64,000 bases of DNA from Roseinatronobacter domitianus (GTDB lineage: Bacteria > Pseudomonadota > Alphaproteobacteria > Rhodobacterales > Rhodobacteraceae): NCBI RefSeq assembly GCF_023336755.1, contig NZ_JALZWP010000002.1, positions 310,001-374,000 on the forward strand, in the 5' to 3' direction. The translations under genes were made by a program, and so were the position numbers. Below are positions 56,780-64,000 of this stretch, one piece after another. The notes below the pieces were generated by a model. It was given only the letters and a program-made list of their open reading frames with translations. It had not been told where the DNA came from and ran no database searches. Numbering within the stretch: position 1 is the first letter of the stretch; every line of letters starts with the position of its first letter.

Positions 56780-58394
56780 CGGACAGCTCCATCTGTGACA
56801 GCGCACGGGCAAGTGCTGTGGTCAGCGGCAGTGTTTCCGGCGCGCGCCAGCGGGCTGCGATATGCTGGTCGGGGCGCAGCAAATAAGCCGCGCGCGGGGC
56901 GTCGCCCAAGTAGCGCGCCGCAAGGACGGGCGCTTGCGTAGGATCAATATGCAGCACGCGCAGCGGCACCGGCGTTTGTGGCAAGTCTGGCGGCGCGGCA
57001 CCATTCACCCAGAGCAGGCAAAACTCGCCGCCGGTTTGGTCCAGCAACCAGCCATCCGGCACAGGCGCATCGGGCATGGGCGCGCCGGGGCGCGTAGCGT
57101 CGGGCAGCCCATCGGTATCGGGGCCGGTCAGCCAGCTATCTTCATAAGCGCTGGGCATGGACAGCCGCCCGGAATTGACCAGCGGGCGCGCGAATTCATA
57201 CCGCTCGGCCAGTGCCAGAACTGCGTCGCGGAACAGGCGGCTGGTGTCGGATTTCGGCGTGATGAATTCGGTCGCGCGCGTGGAATTCAGGATGTTTTCA
57301 TCTGCCGCATAAACGCGCTCGAATTCATAACTGTCCAGCAAGGCTTCGGTCGCATGGCCCTGCACCACGGCGGCCAGCTTCCATGCCAGATTATCGGCGT
57401 CCTGAATGCCGGAATTTGCCCCACGCGCGCCGAACGGGCTGACCTGATGTGCCGAATCGCCCGCAAAGATCACCCGGCCATGGCGGAACTTTTCCATCCG
57501 GCGACATTGGAACGTGTAGATCGACACCCATTCCAACGAAAACTCCACATCCGGCCCAAGCATGGCTTGCAGGCGGGGGATCACCCGTTCGGGCCGTTTC
57601 TCGGCTTCGCGGTCAATGTCCCAGCCCAGTTGCAGGTCGATGCGCCAGACATTTTCGGGCTGGCGGTGCAACAGCGCCGATTGCCCCTTGTTGAAAGGCG
57701 GGTCGAACCAGAACCAGCGTTCCGTCGGGAAATCGGCCTGCATGACCACATCGGCAATCAGGAAGTTGTCCTCGAACACTCGGCCCACGAAATCGAGGCC
57801 CATCATCCGCCGTGTCGGCGAATTCGCGCCGTCGCAGGCGACCAGCCAATCGGCTTGGATTTCATAGTCGCCCTCAGGGGTGGCGATGCTCAAATGAACA
57901 TAGTCGTCATGCGTGCCAATCGTGTCCACACGGTTGCGCCCGCGTATTTCCAACGGTGCGCCTTGGGCGATCAAGTCTTGCGCGCGCTGCACCATGATAT
58001 GTTCGACATGATATTGTTGCAGGTTCACGAAAGCCGGGTGCTTGTGGTCGTCTTCCTCCAGCAGGTTGAAACCGTAAACCTCGCCCTCGCCGTTGAACAC
58101 GCGGCCGGTGTTCCATGTAACGCCCATCTCTGTCGCACGCCCACAGCCGAGCCGGTCAAGAATTTCGAGCGTGCGTTTGGCAAAACAGATCGCGCGAGAG
58201 CCGAAGCTGACGCGGTCATTGTCGTCCAGCACCACGACCGGCACACCGCGCCCGGCAAGGTCTATCGCCGCCGCCAGCCCAACTGGGCCCGCGCCGATAA
58301 TCACAACCGGGTGGCGTGCGGGGTTGTCCTGATCGCGGTCCTGATCCGCGTTCCGGGCATAGGGGTATAGCGGGGTTTCGAAGATTTTGCTCAT
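56772..58394 (-). CDS. FAD-dependent aromatic monooxygenase (MhpA/PheA-like)
   Basis: 540 residues. It has the FAD dinucleotide motif VVIIGAGPVGLAAAIDLAG (~29-47), the DG motif LVACDGANSPTRR (~185-197) and the GD motif VIFAGDSAHQVSPFGARGANSG (~315-336). A C-terminal thioredoxin-like part ends the protein, all as in group A flavin monooxygenases that hydroxylate phenolic acids. It overlaps the small membrane protein by four bases. In this homogentisate operon a role in making or modifying a hydroxylated phenylacetate/phenylpropionate is plausible, but the substrate is not known. Confidence 0.86.
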   Translation of the reverse strand: MSKIFETPLYPYARNADQDRDQDNPARHPVVIIGAGPVGLAAAIDLAGRGVPVVVLDDNDRVSFGSRAICFAKRTLEILDRLGCGRATEMGVTWNTGRVFNGEGEVYGFNLLEEDDHKHPAFVNLQQYHVEHIMVQRAQDLIAQGAPLEIRGRNRVDTIGTHDDYVHLSIATPEGDYEIQADWLVACDGANSPTRRMMGLDFVGRVFEDNFLIADVVMQADFPTERWFWFDPPFNKGQSALLHRQPENVWRIDLQLGWDIDREAEKRPERVIPRLQAMLGPDVEFSLEWVSIYTFQCRRMEKFRHGRVIFAGDSAHQVSPFGARGANSGIQDADNLAWKLAAVVQGHATEALLDSYEFERVYAADENILNSTRATEFITPKSDTSRLFRDAVLALAERYEFARPLVNSGRLSMPSAYEDSWLTGPDTDGLPDATRPGAPMPDAPVPDGWLLDQTGGEFCLLWVNGAAPPDLPQTPVPLRVLHIDPTQAPVLAARYLGDAPRAAYLLRPDQHIAARWRAPETLPLTTALARALSQMELSDA

Positions 58395-58594
58395 CTGTTC
58401 TTTCCTTCACGCCAAAGCTGCCAGCCCGACCACAGCGCCGAGCCACCAAAGAACAGGCCCGCGACCGCGCCCACTTCTACCCAAGCAAACCCTGTCATGC
58501 GGCCTGATGCGATGATCCAGATCAAGACCACCAGACCGATAATCGACACGGCCAGACGGAAGCGGTGTTCGGCTTTGTCCGGGCCAAAGCTCAT
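58391..58594 (-). CDS. Small two-helix membrane protein
   Basis: 67 residues from ATG 58594 (MSFGPDKAEHRFRLA). Two hydrophobic segments (VSIIGLVVLIWIIASG and VEVGAVAGLFFGGSALW) are followed by a short basic tail. The start overlaps the stop of the MBL gene (ATGA) and the stop overlaps the FAD monooxygenase start, so it is translated as part of this operon. Its function is unknown. Confidence 0.68.
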   Translation of the reverse strand: MSFGPDKAEHRFRLAVSIIGLVVLIWIIASGRMTGFAWVEVGAVAGLFFGGSALWSGWQLWREGKNR

Positions 58595-59541
58595 CCTTGC
58601 AGGTCGTCCCACATCTGCATGTCGCGCTCTGCGGTCCAGATGCGCGGATGCGCGATACCGCGCGCTTCATCATAGGCACGAGCCACGTTGAAGGGCAGGC
58701 AATGCTCGTAAATCGCGTAATCCGCGAATTTCGGGTCGCATTCGGCGCGCACGGCGTCCCAGGCTTCTTTCAGGCTGCCCCCGCGCGCCGCCACGCGCGC
58801 TGCCGGGCGATAGGTCGAAATGACGAAATCACGTGTGTTTTCGATGGCTTGGTTGACCATGTCGGGGCCCATCAGCGCGTCGCCCCGCCCCGGCGCGATG
58901 GCATCGACGCCGTAAGCCTTGATCGCGTCCAGCGTCTTGCCCCATTCGGTAAAATACCCGTCGCCGCAATAGCAGGCAGAGTGATATTCGACGATATCGC
59001 CGGTGAACAGGACGTTCTCATCAGGCACATGGATAACGATATCGCCCGCCGTATGCGCGCGGCCCAGTTGCATAAGGTCCACCCGGCGGTTGCCCAGGAA
59101 GACCGACATGTGGCCGGTAAAGCTGGTCGTCGGCCATGTCAGGCCGGGGATGCTTTCATACCCTTGAAACAGGCGCGGGAAACGCTGAAATTCGCTGTCC
59201 CAGTCTTCTTGGCCGCGCTCTGCGACCATGCCGCGCGCGGCGTCCGACATAAGGATCTGTCCGGCCCCGTAAGCGGACGCACCCAGCACCCGCACTGCGT
59301 GGTAATGCGTCAGCGCCAGATGGGTGATCGGTTTGTCGGTGACTTGGCGGATGCAGTCGATCACCTTTTGCGCCAAGCGTGGGGTGGCTTGGGCTTCGAC
59401 CACCATGACACTGTCATCCCCGATGATGACGCCCGAATTCGGGTCACCTTCGGCGGTGAAGGCATAGAGATCGCGCCCCACTTCGGTGAAGCTGATCTTT
59501 TTCTCGGTCATGTCGCCTTGCGAGGCGAAGGCTTTGGCCAT
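58591..59541 (-). CDS. MBL-fold protein with degenerate metal-binding motif
   Basis: 316 residues from ATG 59541 (MAKAFASQGDMTEKK), behind AGAAGGACC. Metallo-beta-lactamase fold: GVIIGDDSVMVVEAQATP, then the motif THYHAVRVLG (78-87) where active enzymes have HxHxDH. Here Asp and the third His are Val83 and Arg84. GRAHTAGDIV and VLFTGDIVEY, which provide other ligands, are retained. It probably binds at most one metal or has a changed activity. It lies 73 bp downstream of fahA, past a short repeat-like element. Confidence 0.82.
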   Translation of the reverse strand: MAKAFASQGDMTEKKISFTEVGRDLYAFTAEGDPNSGVIIGDDSVMVVEAQATPRLAQKVIDCIRQVTDKPITHLALTHYHAVRVLGASAYGAGQILMSDAARGMVAERGQEDWDSEFQRFPRLFQGYESIPGLTWPTTSFTGHMSVFLGNRRVDLMQLGRAHTAGDIVIHVPDENVLFTGDIVEYHSACYCGDGYFTEWGKTLDAIKAYGVDAIAPGRGDALMGPDMVNQAIENTRDFVISTYRPAARVAARGGSLKEAWDAVRAECDPKFADYAIYEHCLPFNVARAYDEARGIAHPRIWTAERDMQMWDDLQG

Positions 59542-59580
59542 GGGTGCGGTCCTTCTATCGTGGTGCCTGAGGCTTATGTG

Positions 59581-59614
59581 CGCCTCCGGCGGGAGTATTT
59601 GGGGCAAGATGAAA
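59581..59614 (+). repeat. Short relative of the intergenic repeat
   Basis: CGCCTCCGGCGGGAGTATTTGGGG-CAAGATGAAATCAGG between the second MBL gene and fahA. It shares the pattern 'GGAGTATTT...GCAAGATGAA' with the tail GGATATTTTTGCAAGGATGAAGG of the three long copies, preceded by a small GCCTCCGGCGGG hairpin. Membership of the same family is likely but less certain. Confidence 0.5.
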
Positions 59615-60862
59615 TCAGGAGGCGTAAGGGTTTGGAAGTGCGGGCAGGATGGTGCCGTCGCAGGTGCCAAAGCCGATGCGATGGTCCGGCGCGACGGCCG
59701 CGCCATGGAAGGTGACTGTATCGCCATCCTCCAGGAAGGCGCGGGGGGTGCCGCCCACGTTAATCGGGGTTTGCCCGCCCCATGACAGCTCCAGCATGGA
59801 GCCGCGACTATCGGGCGTCGGGCCGGAAATGGTGCCCGACCCCAACAGATCGCCCACGCGCATGGGGCAGCCGCTGGTGGTGTGGTGCGCCAGTTGTTGT
59901 GCGGGTGAATAGTAAAGCTCGCGCGTGTTGGTGCGGGTGATGGTTTCGGGCGTGCCGTTTTGCGGCGTGAGCGTGACGTCCAGCGCGATATCGTGAAAGT
60001 CATCGCCGCTATCGGCCAGATGTGGCAGGAGCGGGGTCTCTCTGTCCGGCGGGGCCGCGCAAAACGGATCAAGCGCCGCGCGCATGACAATCCACGGGCT
60101 GATCGTGGTTGCGGTGGCCTTGGACTGGAAGGGGCCGAGCGGCTGGTATTCCCAGGCTTGGATATCACGCGCGGACCAATCGTTCAGCAGCACATAGCCG
60201 AAGATCATGTCATTCGCCTGCGCCACGCTGACCGGGCCGTTTGAAGGTTGAGCAATGATTGCGCCCAGTTCCAGCTCGAAATCGAACCGCTGCGAGGGGG
60301 TGAAGCGCGGCACGTTGTCATCCGGGCCTTTGACCTGCCCCCAAGGGCGGCGCACCGGCGTGCCCGACACGACAACCGACGATGCGCGGCCATTATACCC
60401 GATGGGGATATGCAGCCAGTTGGCGGGCAGCGCGTTATCCGCTCCGCGAAACATGGTGCCGACATTGGTGGCGTGGTGGCGGCCTGCGTAGAAATCAGTG
60501 AATTCGCTGACCGTAAAGGGCAGGTGCAAAGTTGCGCCCTGCATTGCGTGCAGATGCGGGGCAACTTTCGCCTGAGCGGGTGCACCTGCGCGCAGAAGGT
60601 CGGTCATCTGGACGCGGAAATCGGCCCAGATGGTTGGGCCAGCGGCCATAAGCGCATTCCATGACGGGTGGGTCAGCAGGGGGGTGCCGAGGGAAAGAAG
60701 CCCGGCGGCTTCGAGTGCGGTCGCATCCGCGATCTGGTCGCCAATCGCCACGCCGCAGCGGCGGCCATGCCCCGCATCGAACACGCCGAGCGCAAGGTTG
60801 TTCAGAGGGAAATCACATCCCGGTTCATTGGCGCTGCCTACCCAGCTTTGTCGCAGTCCCAT
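59615..60862 (-). CDS. fahA: Fumarylacetoacetase
   Basis: Last enzyme of homogentisate degradation, splitting fumarylacetoacetate to fumarate and acetoacetate. It is 415 residues from ATG 60862, which has AGGGG at six bases. ATG 60868 is also in frame. Typical features are YAGRHHATNVG (~130), the FDFELELGAIIA metal site, DWSARDIQAWEYQPLGPF and MRVGDLLGSGTISGP. It sits between the two MBL genes in the hmgA operon. Confidence 0.95.
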   Translation of the reverse strand: MGLRQSWVGSANEPGCDFPLNNLALGVFDAGHGRRCGVAIGDQIADATALEAAGLLSLGTPLLTHPSWNALMAAGPTIWADFRVQMTDLLRAGAPAQAKVAPHLHAMQGATLHLPFTVSEFTDFYAGRHHATNVGTMFRGADNALPANWLHIPIGYNGRASSVVVSGTPVRRPWGQVKGPDDNVPRFTPSQRFDFELELGAIIAQPSNGPVSVAQANDMIFGYVLLNDWSARDIQAWEYQPLGPFQSKATATTISPWIVMRAALDPFCAAPPDRETPLLPHLADSGDDFHDIALDVTLTPQNGTPETITRTNTRELYYSPAQQLAHHTTSGCPMRVGDLLGSGTISGPTPDSRGSMLELSWGGQTPINVGGTPRAFLEDGDTVTFHGAAVAPDHRIGFGTCDGTILPALPNPYAS

Positions 60863-60871
60863 CCGCATCCC

Positions 60872-61717
60872 CTAGAATTCGATCGTCAGCCCGTCATGGG
60901 CCAGCGTGAAGGGGCCATTCCAATGCCCGGCTATCGCAGCTTGCCAATCGGGCAGGCCAAAGGCCGGGTCATCGGCGGGGATGATGTGGTAGAAGACCAG
61001 ATGCCCGACGCCCGCTTGTGTGGCGATTTGCGCAGCTTGCGCAGCGGTGCTGTGGCTATTGGCCAAATGCGCGCGCAGCTGGTCGCCCATGCCGGTCTTG
61101 GCGATGATCGCTTCGACCCCTTGGGGCAGCATGGCTTCGTGCAGCAGCACATCCGCGCTGTGCGCAAGGTCGGCCAAGGGTGGGAAATGGGCGGTGTCGG
61201 CGGACAGGCACAGGGATTTGCCACCGGCATCAAGGCGCAGGGCGAAGCAGTCCAGGACCGGCGGGTGCAGCACGCGCAGGGCTTGGGCGGCAACCGGGCC
61301 GATGTCGAATGCGCCTTCCTCCAGAAAATGAAGCTGCACGAGGTCGCCCAGCGGCGGGCGGCCTTCATCGGCCACGCGCAAGTTGCAGTCGAAGGCCATC
61401 GACGCCATGAACCCGTCCCAATAGGCGCGCAGGCCCGGTGGCCCCCAGATATGCAGCGGGGTTTTAAGCCCCGTCGTCCAAGCCGTGTGGATAAGCGGGC
61501 CAAGTTCCAACACATGATCGGAATGCAGATGCGTGATGACGATCTGCGACAGGCCGCGCAGGTCGAACCCCGCCTGTACCAGCCCGCGCGTGACCCCAAG
61601 CCCGCAATCGACCACGATCTGCACGCCGCCCATTTGCACCAGCAGAGCCGTGGGCATTGCCCCGTCCTTGCGCACGGCGGGGCCGCCCTTGGCCCCTAGA
61701 ATCGTGACCTGAGCCAT
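60872..61717 (-). CDS. MBL-fold hydrolase (RNase Z-like), canonical metal site
   Basis: 281 residues. It has the THLHSDHV metal motif (HxHxDH) and a C-terminal NSHSTAAQAAQIA with a further His, followed by VFYHIIPADDP. The fold resembles RNase Z/phosphodiesterase-like MBL proteins. It is adjacent to hmgA (stop at 61718) and 9 bp ahead of fahA, so it is part of the pathway operon, though its substrate is unknown. Confidence 0.86.
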   Translation of the reverse strand: MAQVTILGAKGGPAVRKDGAMPTALLVQMGGVQIVVDCGLGVTRGLVQAGFDLRGLSQIVITHLHSDHVLELGPLIHTAWTTGLKTPLHIWGPPGLRAYWDGFMASMAFDCNLRVADEGRPPLGDLVQLHFLEEGAFDIGPVAAQALRVLHPPVLDCFALRLDAGGKSLCLSADTAHFPPLADLAHSADVLLHEAMLPQGVEAIIAKTGMGDQLRAHLANSHSTAAQAAQIATQAGVGHLVFYHIIPADDPAFGLPDWQAAIAGHWNGPFTLAHDGLTIEF

Positions 61718-63073
61718 TTACTTGCGCCCCGGAGTGCCGTCGAATTTCTTTTCCAAGCTGTCCCAGCAGTCGATATAATCGTCCTGAAGCGGGGCTTCTT
61801 GCGCGGCGAAGCGCGTCAGGTGTTGCGGGAAGCGGGTTTCGAACATGAAGGACATGGTGTTGTCCAGCTTGTCCGGGCCAAGATTGGCGTTTGACGCTTT
61901 CTCGAACGCGTCACGGTCGGGGCCGTGGGGCAGCATCATGTTGTGAAGGCTCATTCCGCCGGGCACGAAGCCTTGGGGTTTCGCGTCATACTGCCCGTAA
62001 ATATTGCCCATCAGTTCCGACATGATGTTCTTGTGATACCATGGCGGGCGGAAGGTGTTTTCGGCCACCATCCAACGCTCGCGGAACAGCACGAAGTCGA
62101 TATTGGCGGTGCCGGGCACGCCAGAGGGCGCGGTCAACACGGTAAAGATGCTTGGGTCCGGGTGGTCGAACAGGATCGCACCGACCGGGCAATATGTCCG
62201 CAAGTCATACTTGTAGGGCGCGTAATTGCCGTGCCACGCGACCACGTCCAGCGGGGATTGCGCGATCCGGGTTTCGTGGAACTGGCCGCACCATTTTATG
62301 GTCAGGGTGGATGGGGTTTCGCGATCCTCGAACGCCGCGACGGGGGCTTTGAAATCGCGCGGGTTGGCCATGCAGTTGGCCCCGATGGGGCCGCGCCCCG
62401 GCATCTCGAATTTCTGGCCGTAGTTTTCGCAGACAAAACCACGGCAGGGACCGTCCAGAACCTCTACCCGATACACCAGCCCACGCGGAATAATGGCAAT
62501 TTCCTTTGGCTCTACGTCGATTAGTCCAAGCTCTGTGCAAAAGCGCAAACGCCCTTCCTGCGGCACGACCAACAGTTCGCTATCGGCGGAGTAGAAATAG
62601 GCGTCTTTCATCGAGTCGGTCACAAGGTAGATATGGCTGGCCATCCCCACTTGCGTATTCACATCGCCTGCCGTGGTCATGGTGCGCATACCGGTCAGCC
62701 ATGTCAGGCCAGTTTCGGCATGGGGCACCGGGTTCCAGCGGTATTGGCCCAGTGAAATAACATCCGGGTCCACGCAAGGCGCGGATTTCCAATAGGGCAG
62801 TTCGATCTTGGTATAACGCGCCGAATGCTTGACGCTTGGACGGATCCGGTAGGTCCATGTGCGTTCGGGCGGGTTGGCGGTAAAGGCAGTGCCAGATAGC
62901 TGTTCGCCATACAGCCCGTAATCGCATTTCTGCGGGCTGTTCATGCCTTGGGGCAGTGCGCCGGGCAGGGCCTCTGTCTCGAAATCATTGCCCCAACCGG
63001 GCATATAGCCTTCATGCGGGCCGGTATGTGATGGCGCGCGCACCATCCCTTGCGGCAGATCGTGACGGGTCAT
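61718..63073 (-). CDS. hmgA: Homogentisate 1,2-dioxygenase
   Basis: Iron enzyme that opens the homogentisate ring in tyrosine/phenylalanine degradation. It is 451 residues, the family length. Segments: [16 protein letters not shown] at the N-terminus, [55 protein letters not shown] and [15 protein letters not shown] with the metal-binding His/Glu residues. AGGAGGG precedes the ATG. First gene of the leftward operon, divergent from a MarR regulator. Confidence 0.97.
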   Translation of the reverse strand: MTRHDLPQGMVRAPSHTGPHEGYMPGWGNDFETEALPGALPQGMNSPQKCDYGLYGEQLSGTAFTANPPERTWTYRIRPSVKHSARYTKIELPYWKSAPCVDPDVISLGQYRWNPVPHAETGLTWLTGMRTMTTAGDVNTQVGMASHIYLVTDSMKDAYFYSADSELLVVPQEGRLRFCTELGLIDVEPKEIAIIPRGLVYRVEVLDGPCRGFVCENYGQKFEMPGRGPIGANCMANPRDFKAPVAAFEDRETPSTLTIKWCGQFHETRIAQSPLDVVAWHGNYAPYKYDLRTYCPVGAILFDHPDPSIFTVLTAPSGVPGTANIDFVLFRERWMVAENTFRPPWYHKNIMSELMGNIYGQYDAKPQGFVPGGMSLHNMMLPHGPDRDAFEKASNANLGPDKLDNTMSFMFETRFPQHLTRFAAQEAPLQDDYIDCWDSLEKKFDGTPGRK

Positions 63074-63098
63074 GGCAGCCCTCCTTCTGGTGGTGCCT

Positions 63099-63123
63099 AG
63101 TTATTTGTTGCAAATGCAACTAT
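63099..63123. promoter_or_regulatory. Candidate MarR operator between hmgA and the regulator
   Basis: GTTGC-AAAT-GCAAC (63108-63121), flanked outside by TAGTT and AACTA, forms a nested inverted repeat. It lies 26-50 bp upstream of the hmgA ATG and ~45-70 bp upstream of the divergent MarR start. MarR-family repressors typically bind such TTGC/GCAA dyads at shared promoters. Confidence 0.62.
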
Positions 63124-63167
63124 GTCAAGGCTATCGTGTAAGTCGAATACACCTAATAGGCCGCAAC

Positions 63168-63629
63168 ATGCGCGACACGCCCCGCCCCGATTTCGACCTG
63201 GACGCTTTCATGCCGTATCTGCTGAACCAGGCGGCAGAGCATGTCAGTCTTGGTTTTGCAGCCACCTACAAGGCGGAATATGGCCTGACGCGCACGCAAT
63301 GGCGGGTCATGGCCAATCTGGGCCGTTTTGGCGCTATGAGCGCCGCCGAGATTTGCCGCATCAGCCATATCGAGAAAACGCGTGCCTCGCGGGCCGTGGC
63401 ACAGTTGGAAGCCGAGGGCTATCTGACCCGCGCCCGTGCCTCTGATGACCGCCGGCGCGAGGATCTGGCTTTGACCGAGGCAGGGCGCGACGTGTATATC
63501 CGCTTGGGTGCGCGCGGCATGGCGTATCAGGCAGATATGGCAGCAAAGATCGGGCCGGAGCGGTTCGCGGCTCTGGAGGACGGTTTGCGCGCGCTGATCG
63601 CAGCCTATGGTGACGCCACGGATGATTGA
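63168..63629 (+). CDS. MarR-family transcriptional regulator
   Basis: 153 residues from ATG 63168 (MRDTPRPDFDLDAFM). It has a winged helix with LTRTQWRVMANLGRFGAMSAAEICRISHIEKTRASRAVAQLEAEGYLTRARASDDRR, the MarR DNA-binding pattern. Divergent from hmgA with a palindrome between them, so it most likely controls the homogentisate operon (HmgR-like role) in response to a pathway intermediate. That assignment rests on position. Confidence 0.86.
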   Translation: MRDTPRPDFDLDAFMPYLLNQAAEHVSLGFAATYKAEYGLTRTQWRVMANLGRFGAMSAAEICRISHIEKTRASRAVAQLEAEGYLTRARASDDRRREDLALTEAGRDVYIRLGARGMAYQADMAAKIGPERFAALEDGLRALIAAYGDATDD

Positions 63630-63662
63630 CCGAGGCCCCGCGGCACAGGCATAAGCGCGCCC

Positions 63663-64000
63663 ATGCGCCTGCCAATTGACGACATCCTGCCCGACCTGAA
63701 AACCGCGCTGGCCGAGCATGGCCGCGCGGTGCTGCAAGCACCGCCGGGTGCGGGTAAAACCACACGCGTGCCGCTGGCGCTGCTGGACCAGATCGCGGGC
63801 CGGATTGTCATGCTGGAGCCGCGCCGCATTGCCGCCCGCGCGGCTGCCGAACAAATGGCGCGGTTGCTGGGCGAAGACGTGGGCGCAACCGTTGGCTACC
63901 GCATTCGAGGCGAGGCCGTGGTATCCAAGGCGACCCGGATAGAGGTCGTGACCGAAGGCATCCTGACGCGAATGCTGCAATCCGACGCGGAATTGACCGG
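63663..64000 (+). CDS. hrpB: ATP-dependent helicase HrpB (N-terminus only)
   Basis: Begins [20 protein letters not shown] at 63663 and runs off the window after ~112 residues. It has the DExH helicase P-loop [16 protein letters not shown] (~27-42) followed by [23 protein letters not shown], typical of HrpB. Family: DEAH-box RNA helicases of unclear bacterial role. It starts 33 bp after the MarR gene. Confidence 0.9.
   Translation, partial: MRLPIDDILPDLKTALAEHGRAVLQAPPGAGKTTRVPLALLDQIAGRIVMLEPRRIAARAAAEQMARLLGEDVGATVGYRIRGEAVVSKATRIEVVTEGILTRMLQSDAELT

Noticed and set aside
1-64000. CRISPR arrays, insertion sequences or prophage genes
   Set aside because: I found no regularly spaced direct repeats, transposase or integrase motifs, or phage structural genes. 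Only the small intergenic hairpin repeats recur.

Overview
The window looks like chromosomal DNA of an alphaproteobacterium of the order Rhodobacterales. It is GC-rich, and its housekeeping blocks are arranged as is typical of that group: parB-parA-rsmG-mnmG-mnmE-rho-hemJ on one side of a short AT-rich gap, and maf-aroE-coaE-dnaQ on the other, facing secB-fxsA. The gap (15249-15621) carries several DnaA-box-like sequences and an AT-rich tract, and I call it the chromosomal origin of replication. Two perfect 16-bp parS palindromes (10194-10209 and 12087-12102) lie 3.5-5.5 kb from it. The genus cannot be fixed from the sequence alone.

Layout. 1-3176: a leftward urease operon (ureD, ureA, a small membrane protein, ureB, truncated ureC). 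3249-7948: heat-shock genes grpE and hrcA (leftward), then rph-rdgB-ridA-hemW (rightward). 7941-15248: the partition, tRNA-modification and rho block. 15249-15621: oriC. 15622-25156: maf to dnaQ, secB, fxsA, a Tim44-like gene, smr, tgt, psd, pssA, tRNA-Asp and an ABC1-family kinase. 25153-28331: an arsenate-detoxification operon with an ArsR-ArsC fusion, a GAPDH and the ArsJ exporter. 28399-30907: ppk2, tRNA-Gly and ahcY. 31127-38117: tamA-tamB, an SDR and a crotonase. 38156-39880: a small periplasmic protein, a PCu(A)C copper chaperone, a low-molecular-weight phosphatase and a small secreted protein.

40083-56423 is the accessory highlight: seven tightly coupled leftward genes. In order of transcription they are a degenerate BY-kinase-like ATPase, a Wzz/GumC-type chain-length protein, an O-antigen polymerase/ligase-like membrane protein, a type I PKS (KS-AT-KR-DH-ACP-TE), a family 2 glycosyltransferase, an NRPS (formyltransferase, adenylation domain with an inserted luciferase-like monooxygenase, PCP) and a phosphopantetheinyl transferase. 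Stop/start overlaps stitch an exopolysaccharide-export toolkit to a small PKS-NRPS assembly line, suggesting one surface or secreted product made of sugar plus a formylated aminoacyl-polyketide unit. The product is unknown to me.

56564-63073 is a leftward homogentisate-degradation operon: hmgA, an MBL hydrolase, fahA, a second MBL protein lacking canonical metal ligands, a small membrane protein, an FAD monooxygenase and a DUF2783-type protein. A MarR regulator is divergent to it. The window ends inside hrpB. A family of intergenic hairpin repeats (about 20853, 23728 and 26422, plus a shorter relative at 59581) is scattered through the window. I saw no insertion sequences, prophage genes or CRISPR arrays.
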